Shown one piece after another: positions 56,089 to 63,027 of a DNA stretch of 64,000 nucleotides. The notes below the pieces were generated by a model, which saw nothing but the letters and a program-made list of their open reading frames with translations, was not told the origin of the DNA and made no database searches. Both the position numbers and the translations under genes were made by a program. The stretch is from positions 620,001 to 684,000 of the forward strand of contig NZ_CP080521.1 of the NCBI RefSeq assembly GCF_019468565.1, read 5' to 3'. The stretch's first letter is position 1. Every line of letters starts with the position of its first letter. This stretch comes from Pseudonocardia sp. DSM 110487. GTDB taxonomy: Bacteria; Actinomycetota; Actinomycetes; Mycobacteriales; Pseudonocardiaceae.

Positions 56089-56879
56089 CAGCGGGCCTCT
56101 CGGGTCAGCGCGTCGCCGAGCAGGGAGGCGCAGGCCACGCTGAGCACGATCAGCGAGCCGGGCACCACCACGAGCCATGGCGCCGTGCCAGCGACCGTGG
56201 TGCTCTCGGCCACCATCTGCCCCCACTCGGCGGTCGGGGGTGCCACCCCGAGGCCGAGGAACGACAGCCCGGCCAGGCCGAGCACGACCTCGCCGAGGCC
56301 GAGCGTGGCCACCGCGGCGACTCCGGACGTCGTGGCCGGCACGACGTGGCGCAGCGCGGCCAGCGGGCGCGGTACCCCGGCGAGCTCGGCGGCCACGACG
56401 TACGGCCGGTGCAGCAGCCCGTCGGCGAACGTACGGGCGAAACGGGCCAGCGGCGCCCAGCCGGCGAGCGCCATCGCGACGACCAGGTTGGTGAGGCCGG
56501 GGCCGAGCACACCCACCACGGCGAGCGCGAGCACGAGCTGCGGGACCGCCAGCACCACGTCGACCGCGCGGGAGAGCACGGCGTCGACCACACCCCCGAC
56601 CAGCGCGGCGGTGACCCCCACCAGGAGGCCCACCACCGCGGAGATGACCGTGACGAGCAGCGCGGCGCCGAGCGAGGTGTGCACTCCCGCCGCGACCCGT
56701 GCCAGCACGTCCCGCCCGGCCTGGTCCGTGCCGAGCAGGTGGGACCCGCCCGGGGCGGCCATGCGGTTCGCGTAGTCGGTCGCGTCGGGATCGGGGCCCA
56801 GCCACGGGACGGCGATCGCGAGCACGGCGAGGCAGGCGAGCAGGACCACGCCGGTCCACAGCTCGACGCGCCCAGTCAT
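56088..56879 (-). CDS. Peptide/nickel-type ABC transporter permease (DppC/NikC-like)
   Basis: A 263-residue permease. VLLACLAVLAIAVPWLGPDP (helix 1 and the periplasmic start), GGSHLLGTDQAGRDVLARVA (the conserved HPLGTDxxGRD motif) and AAELAGVPRPLAALRHVVPA (EAA-like loop) identify the DppC/NikC group. Its stop overlaps the ATPase start (TGATG) and its start overlaps the other permease (ATGA). Predicted to form the channel with that permease. Confidence 0.92.
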   Translation of the reverse strand: MTGRVELWTGVVLLACLAVLAIAVPWLGPDPDATDYANRMAAPGGSHLLGTDQAGRDVLARVAAGVHTSLGAALLVTVISAVVGLLVGVTAALVGGVVDAVLSRAVDVVLAVPQLVLALAVVGVLGPGLTNLVVAMALAGWAPLARFARTFADGLLHRPYVVAAELAGVPRPLAALRHVVPATTSGVAAVATLGLGEVVLGLAGLSFLGLGVAPPTAEWGQMVAESTTVAGTAPWLVVVPGSLIVLSVACASLLGDALTREAR

Positions 56880-57793
56880 CGCGCCCGGCCCGGGTCGATC
56901 GCGGCGGCCGCCAGGTCGGTGAGCAGGCTCGCGAGGACGTAGGCCAGCACCCCGAGCAGCACGGTGCCCTGCACCACCGGGACGTCCCGCGCGACGATCG
57001 CGTCGATCAGGTACGGCCCGACGCCCGGCCACGTGAACACGGTCTCCACGACGGCCGCGCCTGCCAGCAGCGAACCGACCGTCATCCCGATCGCGGCGAG
57101 CAGGGGCGGACTCGCGCCCGGCAGCACGTGCACGAGCAGCACGCGCAGCCGCCTGGCGCCGCGCGCCCGCGCCACGTGGACGTGCCGCCGGGTACCGACG
57201 TCGATCATCGCGCCGCGCAGCACCCGCGCCCACACCGCGGCCGCTGTGAGCGCGAGCGGGATCGCCGGCAGCACGGCCCCGCTCCACGACCCGTCGGCGA
57301 GCACCCGCCCGATGCCCAGGCGCAGGACCACGACCTCCAGCAACAGGGTGCCGACCACGAAGCTGGGGGCCGCGGCGCCGAGGAACATCAGGCCGCGCGC
57401 TCCGAGGTCCGCGTGGCGGTTCTGCGCAGCGAGCGCCAGCGGGACCGCCAGCAGCAACGCCAGTCCCAGCGCGACGGCGGCGAGCCGCAGCGTGGCCGGC
57501 AGCCGGTCCGCGAGCTCCGCGGTGACCGACGCACCCGTGCGCCACGACGTGCCGAGGTCGCCCTGAGCCGCGGACAGCAGCCACCGGCCCAGCCGCACGG
57601 GCGCGGGCACGTCCAGGCCGAGCTCGGCGCGCAGGGCAGCGACCTGATCGGGCGTCGGACTGCTCACCCCGCCCGCAATCAGCACGCGCCGGGCCGGGTC
57701 GCCCGGAGCCAGCAACTGCAGCGACCACACGAGCACCGCCGCCGCGATGAGCGTGACGGCCGCTTGTGCGATCCGGAGGCTAGGTCTGCGCAC
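56876..57793 (-). CDS. Peptide/nickel-type ABC transporter permease (DppB/NikB-like)
   Basis: A 305-residue permease. The first helix AVTLIAAAVLVWSLQLLAPG, PGDPARRVLI, LRAELGLDVPAPVRLGRWLL and GDLGTSWRTGASVTAELADR are the DppB/NikB N-terminal half; VHVARARGARRLRVLLVHVL is the EAA-like loop. The GTG start lies 14 bases inside the end of the binding-protein gene, and the stop overlaps the second permease by ATGA, so all four genes are coupled. Confidence 0.92.
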   Translation of the reverse strand: MRRPSLRIAQAAVTLIAAAVLVWSLQLLAPGDPARRVLIAGGVSSPTPDQVAALRAELGLDVPAPVRLGRWLLSAAQGDLGTSWRTGASVTAELADRLPATLRLAAVALGLALLLAVPLALAAQNRHADLGARGLMFLGAAAPSFVVGTLLLEVVVLRLGIGRVLADGSWSGAVLPAIPLALTAAAVWARVLRGAMIDVGTRRHVHVARARGARRLRVLLVHVLPGASPPLLAAIGMTVGSLLAGAAVVETVFTWPGVGPYLIDAIVARDVPVVQGTVLLGVLAYVLASLLTDLAAAAIDPGRAR

Positions 57794-59291
57794 CGATGTG
57801 GTGGAGCACAGACGACGGCCGGTAGCCCGCGAAGCTCTCTGCGACGATCGCGGGCGACGAGCGCTGGGCGACGATCACGACGTACCGGTTGGCGGCGACG
57901 ATCTCCTGGGCGCGCTCCAGCATCGGGCGACGAGCCGGCTCCTCCGGCGTGGCCTCCAGCTGCGTGACCAGCGCGTCCAGCTCAGGATCGGCCACGCCGC
58001 CGAAGTTGCGCTGCGCGCCGGAGGTGAGGAACGACCGGAGCGGGCCGATCGGGTCGTAGGTGTAGCCGAGCGTGCCGTCGAAGCTCAGTCCGACGTCCCA
58101 GCCAGCGGGGTCGCGCATCGCGGCGTAGTTGTCGTCGACGCTCGCGATCGTGACCTCCATGCCGAGCGGGCGCAGCTGCGACTGGATCGCGACGGCGACG
58201 GTACGGGTGTCGGGCTGGGAGCCGTAGGTCAGCATCGTGACGGCGAGCCGCGCGCCGTCCCGCTGCCGGATGCCGTCCGGGCCGGTGGCCCAGCCTGCCG
58301 CGTCGAGGACGCGGGCGGCCTCGGCGGGGTCGGTGCGCTGGGTCGGCAGTGCGTAGTCGACGACGTCGGGGAAGAGGCCGGTGGGCGTGCGGTAGGGAGT
58401 TCCGAGGACGTCCTCGGCGAGCTGCCGGTAGTCGACGCCGAGCGCGAACGCCTGCCGCGCGGCCAGATCGTTCATCGGGGCCTTGTGCAGGTTCGGGATG
58501 GCGCGCAGGTGCTGCAGGGGCTGGGCGGCCACGGCGACCGACGGGCCGCTGCCGTTCGTGAACTGGGCAAGCGCGTCCGTCGGCGGGTACAGGGCGATGT
58601 CGGCTTCGCCGCTGCGCACGGCGAGCACACGCGCCTGCGGGTCGGACACGAACCGGATGCGGGCCTCGTCCAGCCGTACCTCGCCGCCCCAGTAGTTCGG
58701 GTTGCGCTCGAGCACCAGTTCCTCCGCCGACAGGCTCCGCACCCGGAACGGTCCCGTGTAGATGTCGCCCGCCGGTTCGGTGGCGGCGGGGTCGAAGACC
58801 GAGATGCCTTGCTCGTCGGCGAGCAGGTGGGGGAGGTTGCCCACTGGCCTCGACGTCGTCAGTCGCAGCGTCCGGTCGTCGAGCACCTGCGTCTCCGCCC
58901 CGGCGAGAGTCCCCTTGACCAGGGCGTTCTCCGCGAGGTGCCGGTCGAGGATGGCCTTCAGCCCTTCCGCGGCGAGCGGGTTCCCGTTGGCGAACCGGAT
59001 GCGCGGGCGCAGCCGCAGCAGCCACGACGTCGCTGACTCGGAGTCCAGTGACTCGAGGAGCCAGGGCTCGACCCGCCCGTCCTCGGTGGCCCGCATCAGC
59101 AGCTCGCCGTAGCCCCACTCCGGAGACCACAGTCCTTGCTTGATCGGGTCGAGGCTGCGGACGGTGTAGGGCGTGACGACCCGAACGACCGCGTCCTCGG
59201 GAGGCGGGCTCTCGGGTGCGCCGCAGGCGGCGAGGAACAGAGGAACGGCGAGCAGGGACAGCCAGCGGCGGGGCACGGACCGGGACTGCAC
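57780..59291 (-). CDS. Peptide/nickel-type ABC transporter solute-binding lipoprotein
   Basis: A ~503-residue family-5 binding protein. The signal peptide RRWLSLLAVPLFLAAC ends in the lipobox LAAC. RVVTPYTVRSLDPIKQGLWS, FANGNPLAAEGLKAILDRHL, TGPFRVRSLSAEELVLERNP with NYWGG and the C-terminal region are typical. The start is uncertain: GTG 59291, GTG 59276 and TTG 59303 are in frame; 59303 lies inside the Zur-like box, so a later start is favoured. First gene of the importer. With a zinc-repressor site, the ligand may be a zinc-metallophore complex (inference). Confidence 0.9.
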   Translation of the reverse strand: MQSRSVPRRWLSLLAVPLFLAACGAPESPPPEDAVVRVVTPYTVRSLDPIKQGLWSPEWGYGELLMRATEDGRVEPWLLESLDSESATSWLLRLRPRIRFANGNPLAAEGLKAILDRHLAENALVKGTLAGAETQVLDDRTLRLTTSRPVGNLPHLLADEQGISVFDPAATEPAGDIYTGPFRVRSLSAEELVLERNPNYWGGEVRLDEARIRFVSDPQARVLAVRSGEADIALYPPTDALAQFTNGSGPSVAVAAQPLQHLRAIPNLHKAPMNDLAARQAFALGVDYRQLAEDVLGTPYRTPTGLFPDVVDYALPTQRTDPAEAARVLDAAGWATGPDGIRQRDGARLAVTMLTYGSQPDTRTVAVAIQSQLRPLGMEVTIASVDDNYAAMRDPAGWDVGLSFDGTLGYTYDPIGPLRSFLTSGAQRNFGGVADPELDALVTQLEATPEEPARRPMLERAQEIVAANRYVVIVAQRSSPAIVAESFAGYRPSSVLHHIGAQT

Positions 59292-59297
59292 TACAGC

Positions 59298-59312
59298 CGA
59301 CAATCATTGTCA
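59298..59312 (-). promoter_or_regulatory. Zur-like box (7-1-7 inverted repeat)
   Basis: On the minus strand TGACAAT-G-ATTGTCG is a 7-1-7 inverted repeat with one mismatch, close to the actinobacterial zinc-uptake-repressor box TGAAAATGATTTTCA. TATCTT just upstream may be the -10 element, so a bound repressor would cover the transcription start of the importer operon. Confidence 0.55.
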
Positions 59313-59410
59313 AGATAGGTTTGGGGGCGGCGCTGTCGGGGGCAGCGCCGCCCGGGCGGCCGCGTCGACGACGGCGGGATACGTCGGACGCGGCAAGTCG
59401 GTGGATGGGA

Positions 59411-59679
59411 GCTGTCCGAGCCGGGCGCCGGTCGCCTCACGGCGCGCGGCCGCCTCGTAGGGCGGCGAAAGGGTGGGACCCGGGGACACGGGTCGCCCGG
59501 CGTCGGACAGTTCTTCCAACCCTCCCGGACCGGGATGTGTTCCCGGCTCGCGAGGGTGTCCGGACCAGGCGCTGGTCGCCTCGCGGCGCGTGGCACGACA
59601 CAGCTCCAGCCGGACTGGTATTCCGTGAAGGCTCTTTACATGTGAGACCCGGGGACACAGGTCGCCCGGCCCGGACAGG
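59411..59679. repeat. Two diverged copies of a ~100-bp non-coding unit
   Basis: Segment A1 (59411-59450) matches B1 (59555-59594) at 33 of 40 bases, sharing e.g. GGTCGCCTC-x-CGGCGCG. Segment A2 (59474-59510) matches B2 (59643-59678), sharing GACCCGGGGACAC and GGTCGCCCGGC. The offset grows from 144 to 169 bases, so the copies carry an indel. No credible ORF in this stretch. Confidence 0.6.
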
Positions 59680-59806
59680 CTGTACAACGGGCGACTCCCG
59701 CGGATGATTCCCGGTCCGGCGCACCGATCCCGGCATGACGATGATCACGTCCGCAGCCGGTCGGGGCGCCGGCTCGCTGAGCCCCGTGGCGTGTGGGATG
59801 CCGGCC

Positions 59807-60053
59807 ATGATCATCCATTGGGTGCGCCGACGGCCGTATCTGGCCGCGAGCGCGCCAGTCCGGTGATCATGCCCGTGTTGGCGTGGGTCGCTCCGGGTGT
59901 GATCACCGATTGGGTGCAGGCCCGGCCGTATCTGGCCGTGGATGCACCGGTCCGGTGATCAGCCTGCCAGGCAACCTGACGTTTCGTCCTTGATCACCGA
60001 TTGGGTGCGGCTCCGGCCGGATGTGGCCGCCGCTGCACCAAGCTGGTGATCAT
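59807..60053. repeat. Three tandem 64-bp imperfect palindromes, 91-92 bp period
   Basis: Copies at 59807-59870, 59899-59962 and 59990-60053. Each runs TGATCACCGATTGGGTGC (left arm; copy 1 slightly altered), a central CGGCC-N6-GGCCG, and a right arm such as GCACCGGTCCGGTGATCA. Arms pair except for a conserved four-base internal loop (ATTG on the left). Spacers of 28 and 27 bases are unrelated. This is the main content of the 829-bp gap between the ABC importer and the serine hydrolase; no gene seen. Confidence 0.8.
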
Positions 60054-60132
60054 GGCGTCGCAGCCGTACCTCACTGCCGGCCCGGACGAGGGCAGCAAGA
60101 ACTGATTCCGACGAACGGCGCGTTCGTCGGAA

Positions 60133-60951
60133 TCACAGGGCTGCGAGGACCCCGTCCGTGTACGGGGGCCATGCTTCGACCGCCCACCTGCTGAAGTTCC
60201 GGTCCGTCAGGACGACGCATGCCGCCTGGGCGTCGGGGTCGACCCACAGGAACGTGCCGGACTGGCCGAAGTGGCCGAAGGTGCGGGGCGAGCTGTTCGC
60301 GCCGGTCCAGTGGGGCGACTTCCCGTCGCGGATCTCGAAGCCGAGCCCCCAGTCGTTCGGCTTCTGCCGGCCGTAGCCGGGGAGGATGCCGTCGAGCCCG
60401 GGGAAGGCGACCGTCGTGGCCTCGCCGAGGGTCTTGCGGTGCACGAGGGTCGGCGAGAGCAGTTCGGTGGCGAACCTGGCCATGTCGGAGGCGGTCGAGA
60501 CGCCGCCTGCCGCGGGGGAGCCGTCCAACCGGGTGTCCGCCATCCCGAGCGGGGCGAGCACGGCCTCGTGCAGGTAGCGGTCGAACGGCATTCCCGCGGC
60601 CTCGGCGACGGTCTCGCCCAGCACCTCGAACCCGACGTTGGAGTAGATCCGCCTCGTACCCGGCTTCGCCTGCTGCACGCCGTCGGAGAACGACAGGCCG
60701 GACGTGTGCGCCGCGAGGTGGCGGACGGTCGAGCCCTCGGGGCCGGCCGGCATGTCCCACTCGACGGCGCCCTCCTCCACGGCGACGAGCACCGCGTAGG
60801 CCGCGAGGGGCTTCGTCACCGACGCGAGCGCGAACTCGCGCTCGGTCTCGCCGGCCGTGGCGAGCACCCCCGACGGGCCGACCACCGCGGCGGCGGCGTG
60901 GCCCACCGGCCAGTCGAGCACGGCACCGACGGCCGTCCGCAGGTCAGGCAT
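60133..60951 (-). CDS. Beta-lactamase/DD-peptidase-like serine hydrolase (class C type)
   Basis: A 272-residue penicillin-binding-protein-like hydrolase, short for the family. The S-x-x-K motif is ALASVTKPLAAYA, Y-x-N is RRIYSNVGFEVLG and the third motif is GHFGQSGTFLW (H-x-G). No signal peptide is visible, so it is probably cytoplasmic, an esterase or amidase rather than a cell-wall enzyme. It overlaps the upstream SDR by eight bases on the same strand, a compact two-gene operon. Confidence 0.9.
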   Translation of the reverse strand: MPDLRTAVGAVLDWPVGHAAAAVVGPSGVLATAGETEREFALASVTKPLAAYAVLVAVEEGAVEWDMPAGPEGSTVRHLAAHTSGLSFSDGVQQAKPGTRRIYSNVGFEVLGETVAEAAGMPFDRYLHEAVLAPLGMADTRLDGSPAAGGVSTASDMARFATELLSPTLVHRKTLGEATTVAFPGLDGILPGYGRQKPNDWGLGFEIRDGKSPHWTGANSSPRTFGHFGQSGTFLWVDPDAQAACVVLTDRNFSRWAVEAWPPYTDGVLAAL

Positions 60952-61624
60952 CGCCGTACACCGGAATCGCGGCGCCGCTGATCGGGGCGGCGTCCGGGCC
61001 GCAGAGGAACGCGATGACCTTCGCGATCGCCTCAGGGGCGACCGCCCGCTCGGCCTGCTTCGGGCTCATCCAGGTGCGGTTGGCCGGCGTGTCGATCGTC
61101 GACGGCAGCACCGCGTTGACCCGGATCCGGTCAGCCCGCAGCTCCTCGGCCAGCAGCGCGGTGAGCCGGACGACAGCGGCCTTGCTCGTGGCGTGGGCCA
61201 CCGGGGCGGCGCCGGCCATCGCCGTGCGCGACCCGACCGTGACGATCGCGCCGCCACCCCGCGCGGCCAGCCGCGGCGCCGCCGCCTGCGCCGTCCACAG
61301 GGTCGAGCCGAAGTTGGAGCGCCACAGCCCGTCGAGCTGCTCCTCGTCGACCTCGGCGAGGTTGCCCGGCACGAACCCACCGGCGAGCGCGACGAGCGCG
61401 TCCGGGGTGACGGGAAGCGCGTCCACCTCGGCGAACGCGGCGTGCACGGCCGCCCGGTCGGCGAGGTCGACCGGGATGGCGTGCACGCCGTCCTCCGCGC
61501 CCAGCTTCTCGAGCCGCTCGCCGGGCCGGTCCAGTGCCACCACCGGACGTCCGGCAGCGCGGAACTCCGCCGCCACCGCGTGCCCGAGGGCGCCTGCCGC
61601 GCCCGTCACGATCGCTGCGTTCAC
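60944..61624 (-). CDS. SDR-fold protein with histidine at the catalytic tyrosine position
   Basis: A 226-residue SDR. AAIVTGAAGALGHAVAAEFR is the cofactor motif, LVALAGGFVPG replaces NNAG, IVTVGSRTAMAG carries the catalytic serine, and VAHATSKAAVVRL has the lysine but histidine where YxxxK is expected. The end GAAIPVYGDA is typical. It may be weak or use a changed mechanism. GGGGAGG precedes the GTG at 61624. It heads the operon with the serine hydrolase and is divergent from the DUF72 gene. Confidence 0.87.
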   Translation of the reverse strand: MNAAIVTGAAGALGHAVAAEFRAAGRPVVALDRPGERLEKLGAEDGVHAIPVDLADRAAVHAAFAEVDALPVTPDALVALAGGFVPGNLAEVDEEQLDGLWRSNFGSTLWTAQAAAPRLAARGGGAIVTVGSRTAMAGAAPVAHATSKAAVVRLTALLAEELRADRIRVNAVLPSTIDTPANRTWMSPKQAERAVAPEAIAKVIAFLCGPDAAPISGAAIPVYGDA

Positions 61625-61660
61625 CCGGCCATCCTCCCCTTCCGGTGCGATGCTCGCGAG

Positions 61661-62527
61661 GTGGCCAGGGTCTGGGTCGGGACGTCGGGTTGGCGGTACC
61701 CGCCGTGGCGCGGCACGTTCTACCCCGAGGGCCTCGCCCAGCGCCGCGAGCTGGAGTACCTGTCCCGGCAGGTGAGCAGCATCGAGATCAACGGCTCCTT
61801 CTATTCGCTGCAGCGCCCCGAGTCCTACCGGGCATGGGCCGCCGAGACACCAGAGGGGTTCCTGTTCTCGGTGAAGGGTGGGAGGTTCATCACCCACCTC
61901 AAGCAGCTGCGCGACGTCGAGACGCCGCTGGCGAACTTCTTCGCCTCCGGGGTGCTGGCGCTCGGCCAGAAGCTCGGGCCGGTGCTGTGGCAGCTGCCGC
62001 CGCGGATGCCGTTCGACCCCGCGCGGATCGAGCCGTTCCTGCGCATGCTGCCGCGCGGCACCGGCGCCGCCGCGGAGCTCGCGACCCGGCACGACGAGCG
62101 GCTCGACGGCCGCGCGCACACGGAGACCGACACCGACCGGCCGCTGCGGCACGCCCTGGAAGTGCGGCACCCGACGTTCTGCCGGGCCGAGTTCGTGGAG
62201 CTGCTGCGCGAGCAGGGCATCGCGCTCGTGGTGGCGGACACCGCGGGTACGTGGCCGCACCTGGAGGACGTGGCCGCCGACTTCGTCTACGTCCGGCTGC
62301 ACGGCGACACCGAGCTCTACACCAGCGGCTACACCCCAGAGGCCCTCGATGCATGGGCCGCGAAGGTGCGGGCGTGGCGAGCCGGAGAGGTGCCGACCGG
62401 CGAGTTCACGGTGGCGCCCGCGGCAGCCGTCGAGCCCGCCGGCCGGGACGTCTACGTGTACTTCGACAACGACGCCAAGGTGCACGCACCGTTCGACGCC
62501 GTCGCGCTGGAGCGGCGTCTCGCATGA
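61661..62527 (+). CDS. DUF72-family protein
   Basis: A 288-residue TIM-barrel-like protein of unknown function. VWVGTSGWRYPPWRGTFYPE at the N-terminus, VSSIEINGSFYSLQRPESYR, FLFSVKGGRFITHLKQL, LGPVLWQLPP and VYVRLHGDTELYTSGYTPE, then VYVYFDNDAKVHAPFDA, are all strong DUF72 (YecE-like) signatures. GTG start. It overlaps the CinA-like gene by ATGA, an adjacency without a known meaning. Relatives have been suggested to act on nucleic acids or metal sites, but none is established. Confidence 0.92.
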   Translation: MARVWVGTSGWRYPPWRGTFYPEGLAQRRELEYLSRQVSSIEINGSFYSLQRPESYRAWAAETPEGFLFSVKGGRFITHLKQLRDVETPLANFFASGVLALGQKLGPVLWQLPPRMPFDPARIEPFLRMLPRGTGAAAELATRHDERLDGRAHTETDTDRPLRHALEVRHPTFCRAEFVELLREQGIALVVADTAGTWPHLEDVAADFVYVRLHGDTELYTSGYTPEALDAWAAKVRAWRAGEVPTGEFTVAPAAAVEPAGRDVYVYFDNDAKVHAPFDAVALERRLA

Positions 62528-63027
62528 CCGGTCGCGCCCGCGGGTACTGGGGGCGGGTGCAGAGCGAGGTCCGGGAGCGGATCGCGGGCGAGGTCGCGGA
62601 AGAGGCTCGACGTCGCGGGCTCACCGTCGCCGTGGCCGAGTCGCTTACCGGCGGCATGGTGGCCACCGCGCTCGCCGCGGCCGACGCGGCATCCGAGTGG
62701 TTCCGCGGGTCGCTCGTGGCCTACTCCAGCGAGGTCAAACACGAGGTGCTGGACGTCCCCGAGGGACCGGTGGTGAGCGCCGAGGCCGCCGAGTCGATGG
62801 CGGCGGGCGTCCGCAGGCTGCTCGGCGCGGACGTCGCCGTGGCCGTGACCGGCTCGGGCGGGCCGTCGGCGCAGGACGGGCAGGAGCCGGGCACGGTCTA
62901 CGTCGCCGTCGACGACGGGTCCGGCATCCGCGTACTGCGCCTCGAGTTCGACGGCGAACCCCGCGAGATCTGTATCCGTTCAGCGGAGAGCACCCTGCGC
63001 CTACTGCTGGACGGGCTCCGCCGCTAG
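62524..63027 (+). CDS. CinA-family nicotinamide-nucleotide amidohydrolase domain protein
   Basis: A 167-residue stand-alone CinA C-terminal domain. LTVAVAESLTGGMVATALAA is the catalytic ESxTxG motif, FRGSLVAYSSEVKHEVLDV, and VAVAVTGSGGPSAQDGQEPG with TVYVAV are the other signatures. It deamidates NMN to NaMN in NAD recycling (PncC activity); residues 1-25 are a short helical extension. Coupled to the DUF72 gene by ATGA. Its last 27 bases overlap the convergent MFS gene. Confidence 0.92.
   Translation: MTGRARGYWGRVQSEVRERIAGEVAEEARRRGLTVAVAESLTGGMVATALAAADAASEWFRGSLVAYSSEVKHEVLDVPEGPVVSAEAAESMAAGVRRLLGADVAVAVTGSGGPSAQDGQEPGTVYVAVDDGSGIRVLRLEFDGEPREICIRSAESTLRLLLDGLRR

Noticed and set aside
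59298..59312. IdeR/DtxR iron box or Nur nickel box instead of Zur
   Set aside because: No TTAGGTTAGCC-like or TTGC-N5-GCAA symmetry; the 7-1-7 TGACAAT/ATTGTC pattern fits Zur best, although Fur-family overlap is possible.
59807..60053. CRISPR array
   Set aside because: Only three units, 64 bases long, clearly diverged and each self-palindromic; no cas genes in the window.
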